A stretch of DNA of 64,000 nt from Spongilla lacustris. Taxonomy: Eukaryota; Porifera; Demospongiae; Spongillida; Spongillidae. Made by a program: the position numbers and the translations under genes. A model generated the notes under the pieces. That model searched no databases. It was given only the letters and a program-made list of their open reading frames with translations, and had not been told where the DNA came from. Each line of letters opens with the position of its first letter. The first letter of the stretch is position 1. The stretch is taken from positions 6,268,613-6,332,612 of the forward strand of contig OX442437.1 of the NCBI GenBank assembly GCA_949361645.1. The letters are read 5' to 3'. Positions 1-15,573 of this stretch are shown here, piece by piece.

Positions 1-419
1 CTCATGGCTCCCGATCCCTTACTTGTACATACATACTCTTGCGGTCCTCTATCAAATTATGTAGGCCTACATGTATCTTGTAGTGTCGTTCCCAGACCCT
101 ATTTATTGAGAAGCAAGGTAAATATCAATAAACAGGGTCTGGGAACGAGACTATCACCTAGCAGTGTCAGCACTGCACCATTAATATATATTATATAGTA
201 ACATTGTTTCAATTTGTAACTTGTTAAAGTTTGGAGCATGGCGGCTAATTATAATTAGGCGATGAAATATTAACGCCCTCGCGTCATGTGAGTCTGATGT
301 GACCATGAACATCTGGCACACCAAAATATAGACCTACGAGTACGTTTTTAATGGTTTAGTTAGCATGAAAACAGAGAAATACCGAAGAATACATACTAAT
401 TAAATAGCGTATCGAAGAT
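1..419. other. Upstream intergenic sequence
   Basis: AT-rich sequence before the first gene. I see no open frame with codon character and no TATA box that I would defend. It presumably holds the CERT promoter and 5' untranslated region. A short inverted pair around 'ccagaccctattta' (about 90-105) and 'caataaacagggtctggga' (about 126-144) suggests a small hairpin-type repeat. Confidence 0.4.
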
Positions 420-542
420 ATGTCTGGCGCGGAAAAAAGTGTTCCATATTATTCGTGTAAAAATAATAATATCATAATGGATTATTTTCCAATGCACGTG
501 ACGCTCTGGCTCACGTTTCATGGCTGTTCACATCGCTTTGAT

Positions 543-2357
543 ATGGCAGCTAAGTTTGTCCAGCCTCTCAAGTCTATATTTGGGGGCATACAGTCTGTTG
601 CTTCCAGATTAGCTGGGGGGGATTCCTACAATGTAGAGGAAGTGGAAAAAGACTCTCAGGCAACACTAACGACCACGCAGCCCAAACCCACATCCAGTAG
701 CGAGGATATCCCTGCCGATGAAGCTGAGTGCGAAGCCGAGGAGGTACCAAGTTTGCGCGGCACGCTATTAAAATGGACCAACTACCTGCAAGGGTGGCAA
801 GAGCGGTACTTTGTACTCGGAAATGGGATTCTGACGTATTACAGGTCAGAGAGTGATGCCCAGTGCGGCTGCAGAGGGTCTATTAACCTGGAAAAGGCTA
901 AAATATTGGTAAGTAGTATACAGGTGTGTTCAATAAACGCCGCGCCTGCTTGTTGATGTAAATGACCAGTCTTCAGCACTTCTCTCGGGAGGGGATTTAA
1001 TTAATGCATTAACTTGTACGGAATTTTTGAAAAAATCTCTACGTGTGCCTAGAAGGTGACCTATAGATGTAATAGATGTGTGTGGAATGAAAATGAATTG
1101 GACTATGTGATGGTCACACCAGATATCGCTGTTCCCCACCACCCTCCATCTTCCCTCACACACCCTCCACTGTTCCCCTCCATCTTCCCTCACACACCCT
1201 CCACTGTTCTCCTCCATCTTCCCTCACACACCCTCCACTGTTCCCCTCCATCTTCTCTCACACACCCTCTTCACTGTTCTTTACTCCATAGCTGCACGAG
1301 TTTGATGAGCTCCGATTTGATGTCAGATCTCAAGACTGCTCCTACTTCTTGAGGACCTCTACTGTGGAGGAGAAGGGTGACTGGGTGGAGGCTATTGAGG
1401 CCAATAAGGTGAGGCAGCACCACCTAACTTGCCATCTTTCTAACTGGGGGGATTTTAACAATTTTTTTAATTGTTTTATTTCAAGAAATTCCTTCTGGAT
1501 AATGGCTTTGACGAGCCTCTCGATATGTTGAGGAGGCAAGGGTCTATACTGTCTCTGTCTGCACTCTCACAGACATCCACCTCATCAGTGAAGGTAAATG
1601 GCACGTGTGGGTGGGGGCAGGGCAGAGTTGTGTACTTATGTGAGTGCCAGCTAGATTGCAATGAGGTGTTCACTATGTGTTAGGCTTGTATGTTGTCAAT
1701 GTATGTTGCCAATGTCACACTTCAAAGCAGATGTCCCTCTACAGTCAAGCCATACTGTTCAGATGAAGCTGGCTGAGATAATTACGTACAGGGACATCTT
1801 GTGCAGGCAGGTGGATGTATTGCAAGCCTTTTATGACACTGCTAATGAGATACAAGCCAACAGATCAGGTGTGTGTCCCCTGATATACTTACCGTCATGT
1901 GTGTCCCCTCATGTACCTACCATCACATGCATGTCCCCTAATGTACCTGTCCCCTCATGTACCTGTCCCCTAATGTACCTGTCCCCTAATGTACCTGTCC
2001 CCTAATGTACCTGCTATCACATGTGTGTCCCCTGCCATCAGGTTTGTGTCCCCTAATGTACATACATGTACCATCACACATCACAAGTGTGTGACTCCTC
2101 CCCTCTCCACCTCTCCACCTTCCTCCTCCACTCCTTCCCTTTCCACCTTTCTCCTCCACTCCTCCCCTTTCCACCTCTCCACCTCCTTCCTCCACTCCTC
2201 TCCTCTCCACCTTCCTCCTCCACTCCTCCCCTCTCCACCTTTCTCCTATTCCCGTGACCTGGGGGAGTTAGCACCTTAACTTGTATATTGACACTGTTCT
2301 TATGGAGACCACATCTGATGAATTTCTGCCCCACACTCCATCACACACACACACACA

Positions 2358-2417
<60 letters not shown>

Positions 2418-3095
2418 ATCTTCAACACTTGGACATTCCGTTTCTCCATTGCAGTTGGACAGAGCCAGGCTAGCTCACTGGATGTGGTGACCAGTGGCAT
2501 TGGCTCGACAAGATCCATTGATGAGCACCCAGAGGAGACAGAGGACTCGGTGAAGACATCTTCCTCATCTGCCTCCCTTCCTCGCTCAATGGTCCCCTCC
2601 TCCCCCATTGCCGCCAGACTCACCCCCAGGGGTCACCGGCGGACGGAGAGTGACCCCTTTGCGTTCCAGCAGCACACCAGGCCACTGCAGCTCCACAGGG
2701 CCCCCATAGACCTGGCTAACATTGACCTTCGTGGTGAGGCCATCACATTTAAGGCTACCACTGCAGCCATTGTGGCCTCCCTCTCCCACTGCGTTGACTT
2801 GATATCAAAGAGGGAGGAGTTCTGGCAGAAGAAGGTGGAAAAGGTGTGAGATGGGAGGATGAGGAAGGGATGGGAGGATGGGAGGAATGGGAGGATGAGG
2901 GTTGTGTGTACTAACCTGTACTGTACTGTTGCTTGTGTAGTTCAAACAGATCTGACAACTGGCATGATTTGAGCATACCACACTTCTGAGGTGCCTACAT
3001 ACACATACACACACACGCACACACACACACACACACATACACACACACACACAAACATGAACACACAGGTATGCATATGCACACACACACACAAA

Positions 3096-3137
<42 letters not shown>

Positions 3138-6100
3138 TGCACACACAGGTATGCATATGCACACACCAACAAGCAAGGGTAACCGCAGATAGCTGACACT
3201 GCACAGTGATTGTATCACTGTGTTCCTAATGAAGAATTTATTGCCTTGTTCATTCTGATAATAACAAAACAGTTGTCTGCTGCTTCAGGAAAAAGGGGCG
3301 TGGTGGAAGGGGGTGGAGCTATTGTGGAAGAAGGGCATGGTGGAAGGGGGTGGAGCTATTGTGGAAGAAGGGCGTGGTGGAAGGGGGTGGAGCTATTGTG
3401 GAAGAAGGGCATGGTGGAAGGGGGTGGAGCTATTGTGGAAGAACTCTACTATGCAAATAATTTCAATTCTGCAGGAGACCGAGAGGCGTCGCAAGGCAGA
3501 GGTGGCTGCACATGCTGCCATGAACGGACCACGAGTGAGAGCCTTTGAGTATGCAGGCCCAGACTTTGAGGTGAGCCCCCTTATAAGGCCTTTGAGTATG
3601 CGGGCCCAGACTTTGAGGTGAGCCCCCTTATAAGGCCTTTGAGTATGCGGGCCCAGACTTTGAGGTGAGCCCCCTTATAAGGCCTTTGAGTATGCGGGCC
3701 CAGACTTTGAGGCGAGCCCCCTTATAAGGCCTTTGAGTATGTGGGCCCAGACTTTGAGGTGAGCCCCCTTATAAGGCCTTTGAGTATGCGGGCCCAGACT
3801 TTGAGGCGAGCCCCCTTATAAGGCCTTTGAGTATGTGGGCCCAGACTTTGAGGTGAGCCCCCTTATAAGGCCTTTGAGTATGTGGGCCCAGACTTTGAGG
3901 TGAGCCCCCTTATAAAGCAAGCCCCTTGTATTGCCTATGATATGCCATCAGTTGCCCCAGGGTCATAACCTCTGCATTGTCTTGTCATTTTGATCGAATT
4001 AATTGGCTCACCATGGTAGTTGACCTTCTTAACCTCAGCAGTCCACCATACAATGCTGATTTAAGCTGTGATGGAGCATTGCTTCTATCATGTGACTGCT
4101 TGCCATTTAAGTAATGAAGAGTTGATCCCGAATAAATGGTGATGCTAGGTGGGCCTTAGTAGGAGTTTGCAACCTCGTTGGATTTATCAGTCCCACAGTA
4201 GTGGACAATGCTAAGTTGGTACAGGTAGTGGTTCTTTAGCCTGCAACTGTTGCGCTGTGGGCTACAGAGGTCTTTCCATGATTTGGCCATCGGTGACCCA
4301 CCCAACCAGAATTCATCTTAACCCTTGGTTAGTCTGGGTACTAAACCCATTATAATTATAAAGGGGGGACAAAGGCAAGTTAGACTGCTCTTGCTCTTAA
4401 TGAACGAGCGTCCGGCAGAAGGGAAGGGTTTTGACAGCGTGTTGGAGACATGCTGAAAACACCTAAAGTTCTGGGAAGACATTGTGCTACATGAGCTGTT
4501 CGACTGCTACAACAGAACTAGTGGATTTTATAGTAGTGATTCTCTCCTGCTACTTTATAGTGTTTTTTAGTGTGAAATCAATGCTACTTTGGAAGCCATA
4601 AGTTGTTCCCCACAATTAGCACAGAATCCAACCATGTACATTTATTAGTGCAATGATTATGATTATTGTTTATGCATGCAAGCGAGTGGTAGAAGCTAAA
4701 TTATGCTACCAACTACAGCCACATGTTGTAATCTCTTTGGAAGGGGGCTGATTATAATACTCGTATTCCACATTACATTCCTTGGTACAGATCAATGTAC
4801 ATAGTTACCAGAGTAACCAGAACATTATCTATATCTAGTTAATAAATAATTATAAAAGGCCTGGTAAACCTTGGTAGTATAATGAAAAGCTCAACGCGTA
4901 CCCTCCAAAACTTTGCTACCCAAAGATCACGTTTCTTAGCAATACAGAGGACACACCATATGGAAAGAGACTCTATAGACCCCTGCTGCGTCATCCAGAA
5001 GGATCAAAACATTAGCGGCCATATTGTTTTGGACTAAAACTTGTGCGGTATATAGAAATTTGTGTATATACGACGGGACGTCATTTAACACAATAGTTGT
5101 ACCTAAACCATTTGATTTGGTTCCAAGTATATGATACGTGCGTACAGTATTGATTAGCCTACGTGCTTACAGTATGAATGCTATTAATTAGCCCGTGATT
5201 TGTCAGCGGTTAAGTTCTTTACGCAATGAAAATAAATAACATCACGTTTGGTCCAAAACAATATGGCCGCTAATGTTTTGATCCTTCCTGGGATGACGCG
5301 GCAAGGGGTATATAGAACTGTTATTCTCGTCCGCTACTGCGGCCTGCGGGGCTGATAATTGCTAGGCTGGTTGCTATCGCTAACGCCTACATGTATGGTA
5401 TAGATGGTAATATAAACGCTGTCGCGCGATAAACATAATTATTGATGACGTCACAAATCGGGAGACAATTAAACGGGTCAGGAGATTATGGTTTCATCGA
5501 TAAACATAGTTATTGATGACGTCACAAATCGGGAGACAATTAAACAGGTCAGGAGATTATGGTTTCATCGATCGCGCGATAAACGATGACGTCACAAATC
5601 GGGAGACAGTTAAACGGGTCAGGAGATTATGGGTTTATCGATCGGGAGATCTGCGTTTATATATTTCCAGCAGCGTTGCCGTTGCTAGTGCAAGTTTTGA
5701 TAGATGTGTGAGAAAGGGGTGGTATGCTCTCCTTCGTTCCAGGAAGGACCTCACAGTGCGCTAAATGAAGACGAATTCTTTGATGCACTGGAGATGGCCT
5801 ATCAGATTGGTGAATCAGAGCATGTGAGTTCAGTAAAGGCCTTTGGGGGGGGGGGGGGGGGGGGGCTGACCTATTGGTTATGTGTAAGTGGGTGTTAAGG
5901 TCAACACTTTCCTGTGTGTGGTGGGTGATCACAGGAGGCAGTCAAGGCCGGTTCAAACGTGCAAATGGATCTACAGCAACAGCAAAAGCCAACAGACCCA
6001 CAGCCACAGATGGAGGAGGCAGTGGGCGGAGTCGAGCCTCAGCAGCAGCAGCCAACAGAGACTGCAGCTGAGACCGATCAGGTACAGGTATGGGATAGAT

Positions 6101-7025
6101 GGAATGGAACAGGGTACAGACCAACTAGGTATAGGTATGGGATAGATGGAATGGAACAAGGTACAGACCAACTAGGTATAGGTATGGGATAGATGGAATG
6201 GAACAGGGTACAGACCAACTAGGTACAGGTATGGGATAGATGGAATGGAACAGAGTATAGACCAACCTGGTACAGGTTGGGACGGGACCTTCATAATTGG
6301 CAAAGGTCGAGTTGTGCATTTTGTTTTGCATCTGTACATGTATGTGGGTATTGTGTACATATATGTGGGTATTGTGTACATGTATGTGGGTATTGTGTAC
6401 ATGTATGTGGGTATTGTGTACATGTATGTGGGTATTGTGTACATGTATGTGGGTATTGTGTACATGTATGTGGGTATTGTGTACATGTATGTGGGTATTG
6501 TGTACATGTATGTGGGTATTGTGTATATGTATGTGGGTATTGTGTACATGTATGTGGGTATTGTGTACATGTATGTGGGTATTGTGTATATGTATGTGGG
6601 TATTGTGTACATGTATGTGGGTATTGTGTACATGTATGTGGGTATTGTGTACATGTATGTGGGTATTGTGTATATGTATGTGGGTATTGTGTACATGTAT
6701 GTGGGTATTGGCGATCACTGGGAAAAAATACAGTCATTGCACAGTTTGTTTTAACTGTAACCTTAACAACAAGACTTTAACTGTAACCTTAACAACAAGA
6801 CTTTAACTGTAACCTTAACAACAAGACTTTAACTGTAACCTTAACAACAAGACTTTAACTGTAACCTTAACAACAAGACTTTAACTGTAACCTTAACAAC
6901 AAGACTATTATTTACTTTTCAGAACCCACCTAAGCCGCCAACAAGTATCCAGATACAGCATCAACCACATTCCGGTGTTACCAACAGGCTGACGCCTTTG
7001 GTATGTGCATCTGTGTGTATGCATG

Positions 7026-7112
<87 letters not shown>

Positions 7113-9186
7113 ACGTGTGTGTGCACGTGTGTGTGTGTATGTGTGTGGGCATGCACGTGTGATAAGAGGTTTCCATAAGTTGGTGTCTGTTACTCAACTT
7201 ATATTCATAGCTAGACAGATTTATACACACACTGGTATGGCTAGCTCACACCTCTAAGGTCACAGTTGTGGCACTCAGAGTATTTTAATTATATTCAATT
7301 GCAGGTTGATGAAAAGATTCAGCAGTATGTCCAGTACATTTTTGAGCCTGTGGACACCAACTGGAGCTTGGTCCATGAGGACTTGGACATGAAGGTGTGA
7401 TGGGGAGGTGGGGTAGGTACATATATGTGGGTGTGGCCTTACACCCTTGCATACTCCAGTATACCCTTACACCCTTGCATACTCCCAGTATACCCTTGCA
7501 CACTCTTGCATATGGTGGGGTGTAACCATAGGGGGTAGGTTAGTTTGGTGTGGGGTATGATATGGTTGTGTGGGTGGTCAGGGATGGGTGGAGTACAGGC
7601 TGGCATGGGTGGGTTAGCATGGATGGGTGTTTGTTGTGTTTAAATAATTTATGTGTGCAGGCGTGATTGTCTGATTGTCTTGCAGGTGTACAGGCGTGAA
7701 CTTGAGGAGGGCGGTGTGGTCATTGATCCTCTCAAGGCCTCGTACACAGTCAAGGTTAGCACATGCACACAGTCACACACCACATGCACACACCATCACA
7801 CTACGTCACTCACTGTATGATACCATCACACCACAGGTGCACACCATCACACACACAACTGAAGCTTGTAATATTGTTGCTCGAGTATTGTTACCTTTGC
7901 TATGTGTCCCTCTGTGGCTGGCCCCGCCCACCATCATTAGCTCCTCCCCTCTGGCAGGGCATAACTGCTCGCGAGGTTATCAGCTACTTCTTTGACAAGG
8001 AGACACGTCTTGAGTGGGAGGGAACACTAGAGTCCGTCAAGGTTGTTGAGAAGCTGTCTGAAGACACCTTCATATTCCACCAGCTGCACAAGAGGGTGTG
8101 GCCTTCCACCCAGCGCGAGACTCTGTTCTGTTCCCACCTCTGCACTCTGACCGATGCCCCCAGACCAGAGAACACAGTTGGACACACATGGATGGTCTGC
8201 AACTTTTCGCTGGATCACCCTGATGTCCCAGTAAGCTGTCCCTTCACTAGATTGCGCACCCTATCCTTCTCACAGTAAATGACAACTTGTGGTTGGTTGG
8301 CAGGGGGGAGGGGGTGGGGGCCATTCTGTGTGAGCAGAAGTGTGGTGTATTGCTGAGAGATGATTAGAAGTGGAGGAGGTAATTCAGTACATGTAAAATT
8401 AATAAATACTTCCCCCCCTCCCCCTCCCCCTCCCCCTCCCCCTCCCCCTCCCCTCTCCCTCCAGCCCAGCTCTAAACTTATACGTGCTACGTTGCAGATA
8501 GGTATGGTCTGTCAGACTATCGCAGATAGACCAGTGGAGCCAGGAAAAGAAATTGAACTGAGGAGAGATGAGGTTTCCTGCAAGATAGTGTATGCGGCCA
8601 ATGGTTAGTTTACCACCAATGGTTATTTTACCTCAAATGGTTAGTGTACCACTAATGGTTAGTGTACCATATGTGTGCTATTGCAACCTATGGTCCTCTC
8701 ATTCAATGGCGTTTAAAACTTCAAATGAACTCGAATAGTAAAGTAACACTTAAGCATAGGCCTTTGTTTTTAACTTGCTTTGGGGCACATTCAACCATCG
8801 GCTCTGTAGACACACGATCATGATGGTGGAGCGTACAAAAATTGCGCACGATCTTGATGACAGTGAGTATATTAAAGTTGGTGTTTGGCGAAGAGTTTAA
8901 ATTTATATCTGCCTAAAAAGCAAAGAATGCTTCTAGCAAGTTTTTTGTAAATCGGAACAACTCTAGCTAAACAAGGGTGTGCCCCAACCAGAGTGTACGT
9001 AGCACCAGCAGCACGCTGGTATTGTTTTTTGCTGCCACCTTGCAAGTAGCCCTCTTTGCTACACATTGGTTGTTCTTATTTCAAGTGTTGGCTCTTTGGA
9101 ATGAAGTGATTTGCAACGCCTAGGTTAATGCACCTACGCATAGGTGTGCCACATTTGGTATTCACCACTGCATTGTTTTCTTCAAT

Positions 9187-9225
<39 letters not shown>

Positions 9226-9362
9226 CACACACAGTCAACCCCGGAGGTTGGGCTCCGCCCTCTGTTGTCCGAACTATTGCCAAGAGAGAGCTCAGCAAGT
9301 TTCTGAAAAAATTTTCACAAACAGTTTTACGGTCCACAGTGTCATCACCACTAACCTTATGA
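543..9362 (+). CDS. CERT1: Ceramide transfer protein (CERT/STARD11), 14 exons
   Basis: Moves ceramide from ER to Golgi for sphingomyelin synthesis. Exons: 543-908, 1292-1408, 1486-1593, 1745-1868, 2455-2843, 3475-3570, 5743-5823, 5935-6087, 6923-7000, 7305-7394, 7686-7754, 7958-8230, 8465-8603, 9235-9362; phases join to about 736 residues, longer than the roughly 600 of vertebrate CERT. Visible in order: a PH domain from about residue 71 ([17 protein letters not shown], then GCRGSI), a middle region containing [11 protein letters not shown] and [11 protein letters not shown], a FFAT motif EFFDALE near residue 411 that in this family binds VAP in the ER, a Q/P-rich linker encoded by exons 8-9, and a START domain from about residue 505 to the end ([24 protein letters not shown]). 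The start is uncertain: an in-frame ATG at 420 would add 41 unconvincing residues. Exon 8 could end at 6081 instead. Exon 6 has a repeated donor (see findings). Confidence 0.9.
1140..1275. repeat. 34 bp minisatellite in CERT intron 1
   Basis: About four near-identical copies of a pyrimidine-rich unit containing 'cacaccctccactgttc' and 'cctccatcttccctc'. It forms the polypyrimidine run that leads into the exon 2 acceptor at 1290-1291. Confidence 0.8.
1880..2420. repeat. Pyrimidine minisatellites and (CA)n in CERT intron 4
   Basis: Three blocks follow each other: imperfect copies of 'cccctaatgtacctgt' (about 1890-2060), a CT-rich block built on 'ctccactcctcccctctccacc' variants (about 2095-2250), and an interrupted CA tract (about 2342-2415). 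The exon 5 acceptor follows at 2453-2454. Confidence 0.8.
3000..3165. repeat. (CA)n tract in CERT intron 5
   Basis: Interrupted CA repeat with a duplicated 'caggtatgcatatgcacacac' motif near 3066 and 3146, so part of the tract has been copied as a block. Confidence 0.85.
3292..3441. repeat. 37 bp minisatellite in CERT intron 5
   Basis: Four near-perfect copies of a 37 bp unit containing 'gggggtggagctattgtgg', alternating 'gggcgtgg' and 'gggcatgg'. It lies just upstream of the exon 6 acceptor at 3473-3474. Confidence 0.9.
3541..3916 (+). repeat. Tandem 47 bp repeat spanning the end of CERT exon 6 and its 5' splice site
   Basis: Eight consecutive 47 bp units. Each unit holds the last 30 coding bases of exon 6 (encoding [10 protein letters not shown]) plus 17 intron bases starting 'gtgagccccctta'. 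Six copies keep a GT donor; copies 4 and 6 have 'gcgagc', a GC-type donor. Only the first copy is needed for the CERT frame. Reading past its donor reaches TGA at the start of the second copy's donor. Confidence 0.92.
4971..5313. mobile_element. MITE-like element with terminal inverted repeats in CERT intron 6
   Basis: Left arm about 4971-5034 and right arm about 5249-5313 are inverted copies of roughly 60 bases. Both contain 'gatcaaaacattagcggcc' or its complement and end near 'ctatagacccctgc' and 'gcaaggggtatatag'. The core has no coding capacity. I infer a non-autonomous DNA transposon; the family is not assigned. Confidence 0.75.
5431..5650. repeat. Three tandem copies of a ~72 bp unit carrying TGACGTCA
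   Basis: Copies at about 5431-5501, 5502-5580 and 5581-5650 share 'gatgacgtcacaaatcggga' and 'caggagattatg'. Each contains the full palindromic cAMP-response-element core TGACGTCA. It sits about 100 bp before CERT exon 7. Confidence 0.8.
6082..6275 (+). repeat. ~46 bp minisatellite starting at the CERT exon 8 donor
   Basis: Around four copies of a unit containing 'ggtatgggatagatggaatg' and 'acagaccaactaggtac'. Each unit restarts with 'caggtatgg', the same string used as the probable exon 8 donor at 6088. Confidence 0.85.
6333..6710. repeat. 21 bp minisatellite, ~18 copies, CERT intron 8
   Basis: Unit 'tgtgggtattgtgtacatgta' with C/T variation at the 'tacatg/tatatg' position. The 21 bp period leaves long spurious open frames on both strands; these are not genes. 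Confidence 0.95.
6745..6907. repeat. 26 bp minisatellite, ~6 copies
   Basis: Perfect or near-perfect copies of a unit containing 'taactgtaaccttaacaac' plus 'aagactt', ending just before the CERT exon 9 acceptor at 6921-6922. Confidence 0.92.
7028..7140. repeat. (GT)n tract in CERT intron 9
   Basis: Long GT dinucleotide run starting shortly after the exon 9 donor at 7001. Confidence 0.95.
8414..8462. repeat. (CCCCCT)n tract abutting a CERT acceptor
   Basis: Hexanucleotide CCCCCT repeats run directly into the exon 13 acceptor at 8463-8464 and serve as its polypyrimidine tract. Confidence 0.85.
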
Positions 9363-9990
9363 TCCGTTGTATCAGCCAGTTCTCTTCTCTTCTCACTGCC
9401 ACACCCTTAAAATGCTGCACATCAATTGTGTGTGTGTTATGTCATAGTTGGAAGTAAATAATGATATTCATATGAAGGAATGTGAATTACTGTGGAGGAG
9501 GGAGGATTATTAGTTGCTGTGGAGCCTGGCTGGAATGCAGCCCCAGACATGCCCTGATGCATTCAAGCGTAATTCCAGTATATTGTACTGAACACAAATA
9601 CGAATAATTCGCTACATACTTAAATGATCGTTGGTGAGTAGTCCTCGTCTACAGTGTCATGGATACAGCATGAAACGAATTGTCGGTCAGTACATAGACA
9701 ATGGATTGGAAACCCAGCAATGAAGTCATTAGTTACGTGCAGTCCGCGTTTCGCCAGAAGTGGTTGTTTGTTGTTTTTTAAAGGGAAAAGATTATATCAA
9801 GTAAATACAATACATGTATACACGATGTATGAGAGAGAGAGAGAGAGAGAGCTATATTTTATAATAGAGATCATGTCCTTGACAACTACAGTAATATAGA
9901 AACAGCAAAACAGTTACATAGAACAGCCTAAGGGGTACTGAATGTTTGCATGTACACACACACACACACACATGCACACACACAACGTTC
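9363..9990. other. Convergent intergenic region between CERT and actin A
   Basis: 3' ends of two convergent genes. A (GA)n run lies at about 9831-9851 and a short (CA)n at 9956-9985. I see no further gene. Confidence 0.6.
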
Positions 9991-12915
<2,925 letters not shown>

Positions 12916-13015
12916 CGGGTAAGCTACTCTGACGAAGCACTCCAATTCGTCGGTATCGTCCTAACTGAGGGAAAAGGAAACACTTGCAACGGCTGAACCG
13001 TCCAACGTATTTATA
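12916..13015 (-). promoter_or_regulatory. Actin A TATA box and untranslated first exon
   Basis: On the minus strand 'ctataaata' at 13016-13008 is a good TATA box. The following sequence to about 12917 ends in 'cccgtaagc', a donor at 12916-12915. The same arrangement, with high similarity, lies on the plus strand upstream of actin C (16140-16259). The first exon plus a roughly 1.7 kb leader intron fits known actin gene architecture. Confidence 0.65.
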
Positions 13016-13159
13016 GGCAGGGCCACGCCCAGCTAAGGCAGACCTGGAATGGCTATTCAATTATTTAATTATACAGGTATCATCGGATGGTTTAAACAAT
13101 AACGCTACATGTATATGCTGTGAAAATCTGTGTCTGGGTACGAGACTACTGTACGACAA

Positions 13160-13311
13160 GGAAAAAAAAATCGTATTTCCTCTATATATTATCTCTGGTT
13201 TTGTTCGACGATCCCAGGTTGAATGATAGGCAGTTGACTTTCTGACCCTCAGTGGTTGATTTACCTGGGATCGTCGAACAAAACCCAGGCTGGGAATACG
13301 ATATTTTTTCC
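13160..13311. mobile_element. Fold-back element (~150 bp)
   Basis: Perfect 23 bp inverted arms: 13197-13219 and 13263-13285 (core 'gttcgacgatcccaggt'). An outer pair, 'aaaaaatcgtatttcc' and 'gggaatacgatatttttt', extends the hairpin. No coding capacity. It lies immediately outside the inverted repeat that bounds actin pseudogene B. Confidence 0.75.
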
Positions 13312-13315
13312 TGTA

Positions 13316-13343
13316 TGTAGGGGTGTACGGTTAAATAATGGAA
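13316..13343. repeat. Left inverted repeat bounding actin pseudogene B
   Basis: The sequence beginning 'tgtaggggtgtacggttaaa' is the inverted counterpart of 15185-15212 with one mismatch over 28 bases. Confidence 0.85.
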
Positions 13344-13458
13344 TAGCCTATTCCAGGTCATGGGCCTAGGCTGGACCTGCCACTGAGTTTACATAACGCC
13401 CGGCAACGCAACTCTCCAGGCCACACTTTGTGCTCTGCTCGTCTTTTGAAATCAAAGA

Positions 13459-14654
<1,196 letters not shown>

Positions 14655-14659
14655 GAATG

Positions 14660-14873
<214 letters not shown>

Positions 14874-15184
14874 AACTAACCACTAATGCAATTCTCATTT
14901 ACATTGCATGCTGCAGGGCTCCGTGATAGAAGTCAAACGCTACAAGGTTAACCGGAAGATAATTGAACCACTAATTCATCTTTGTCGATAATACATGTAT
15001 ACATGTACATGTAGTTATGTGGTACATACGTCATAACTGCAGAAGGATTACATCAGTCTGGGGTGTGGCCAAGACAATTCAACATTCCAGGTCAGCCTTA
15101 CTTGGGCCTAGGCTGGACCTGCCACTGAGTTTACATAACGCCTGGCGCTTGTAGAATACAAGTATGAGATGCAATGCAAGTTCA

Positions 15185-15212
15185 TTCCATTATTTAACCA
15201 TACACCCCTACA
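15185..15212. repeat. Right inverted repeat bounding actin pseudogene B
   Basis: Inverted counterpart of 13316-13343. Its inner end overlaps the start of the fold-back element 15201-15573, so the same terminus is used twice. Confidence 0.85.
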
Positions 15213-15450
15213 GATGACAATAATTGCAAACATAACCCCCCCCTCCCCCCCCCAGGACAATGTATAAAAGCACCCCTCCACAAGCTAATATCATATACCC
15301 CCCCAGGACAGACTTGTAAATGCCCCCTGTACAAGCTTCTATGTTTTAGCCCTCCCCCCTGGACAAGCTTCTATTGTACCTTCTAGCCCCCCCCCCCCCC
15401 CCCCCCGGGACAAGCATTTAAATGACCGCCCCCCGGGGCATATTCCCTAT

Positions 15451-15537
<87 letters not shown>

Positions 15538-15573
15538 ACACCATTTACATGTATTGTCATCTGTAGGGGTGTA
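15201..15573. mobile_element. Fold-back element filled with poly-C
   Basis: Perfect 22 bp inverted ends at 15201-15222 and 15552-15573 (core 'cctacagatgacaata'). The interior is C-rich tandem sequence with 'ggacaagctt' motifs and includes 84 uninterrupted C at 15452-15535. No coding capacity. Confidence 0.8.

Noticed and set aside
420..542. Longer CERT start at 420
   Set aside because: The extra 41 residues look like translated untranslated sequence; an ATG at 543 is followed by more plausible protein. Left as an alternative, not excluded.
6125..6806. Open frames of 148-197 codons on both strands
   Set aside because: Translations of the 21 bp minisatellite in CERT intron 8.
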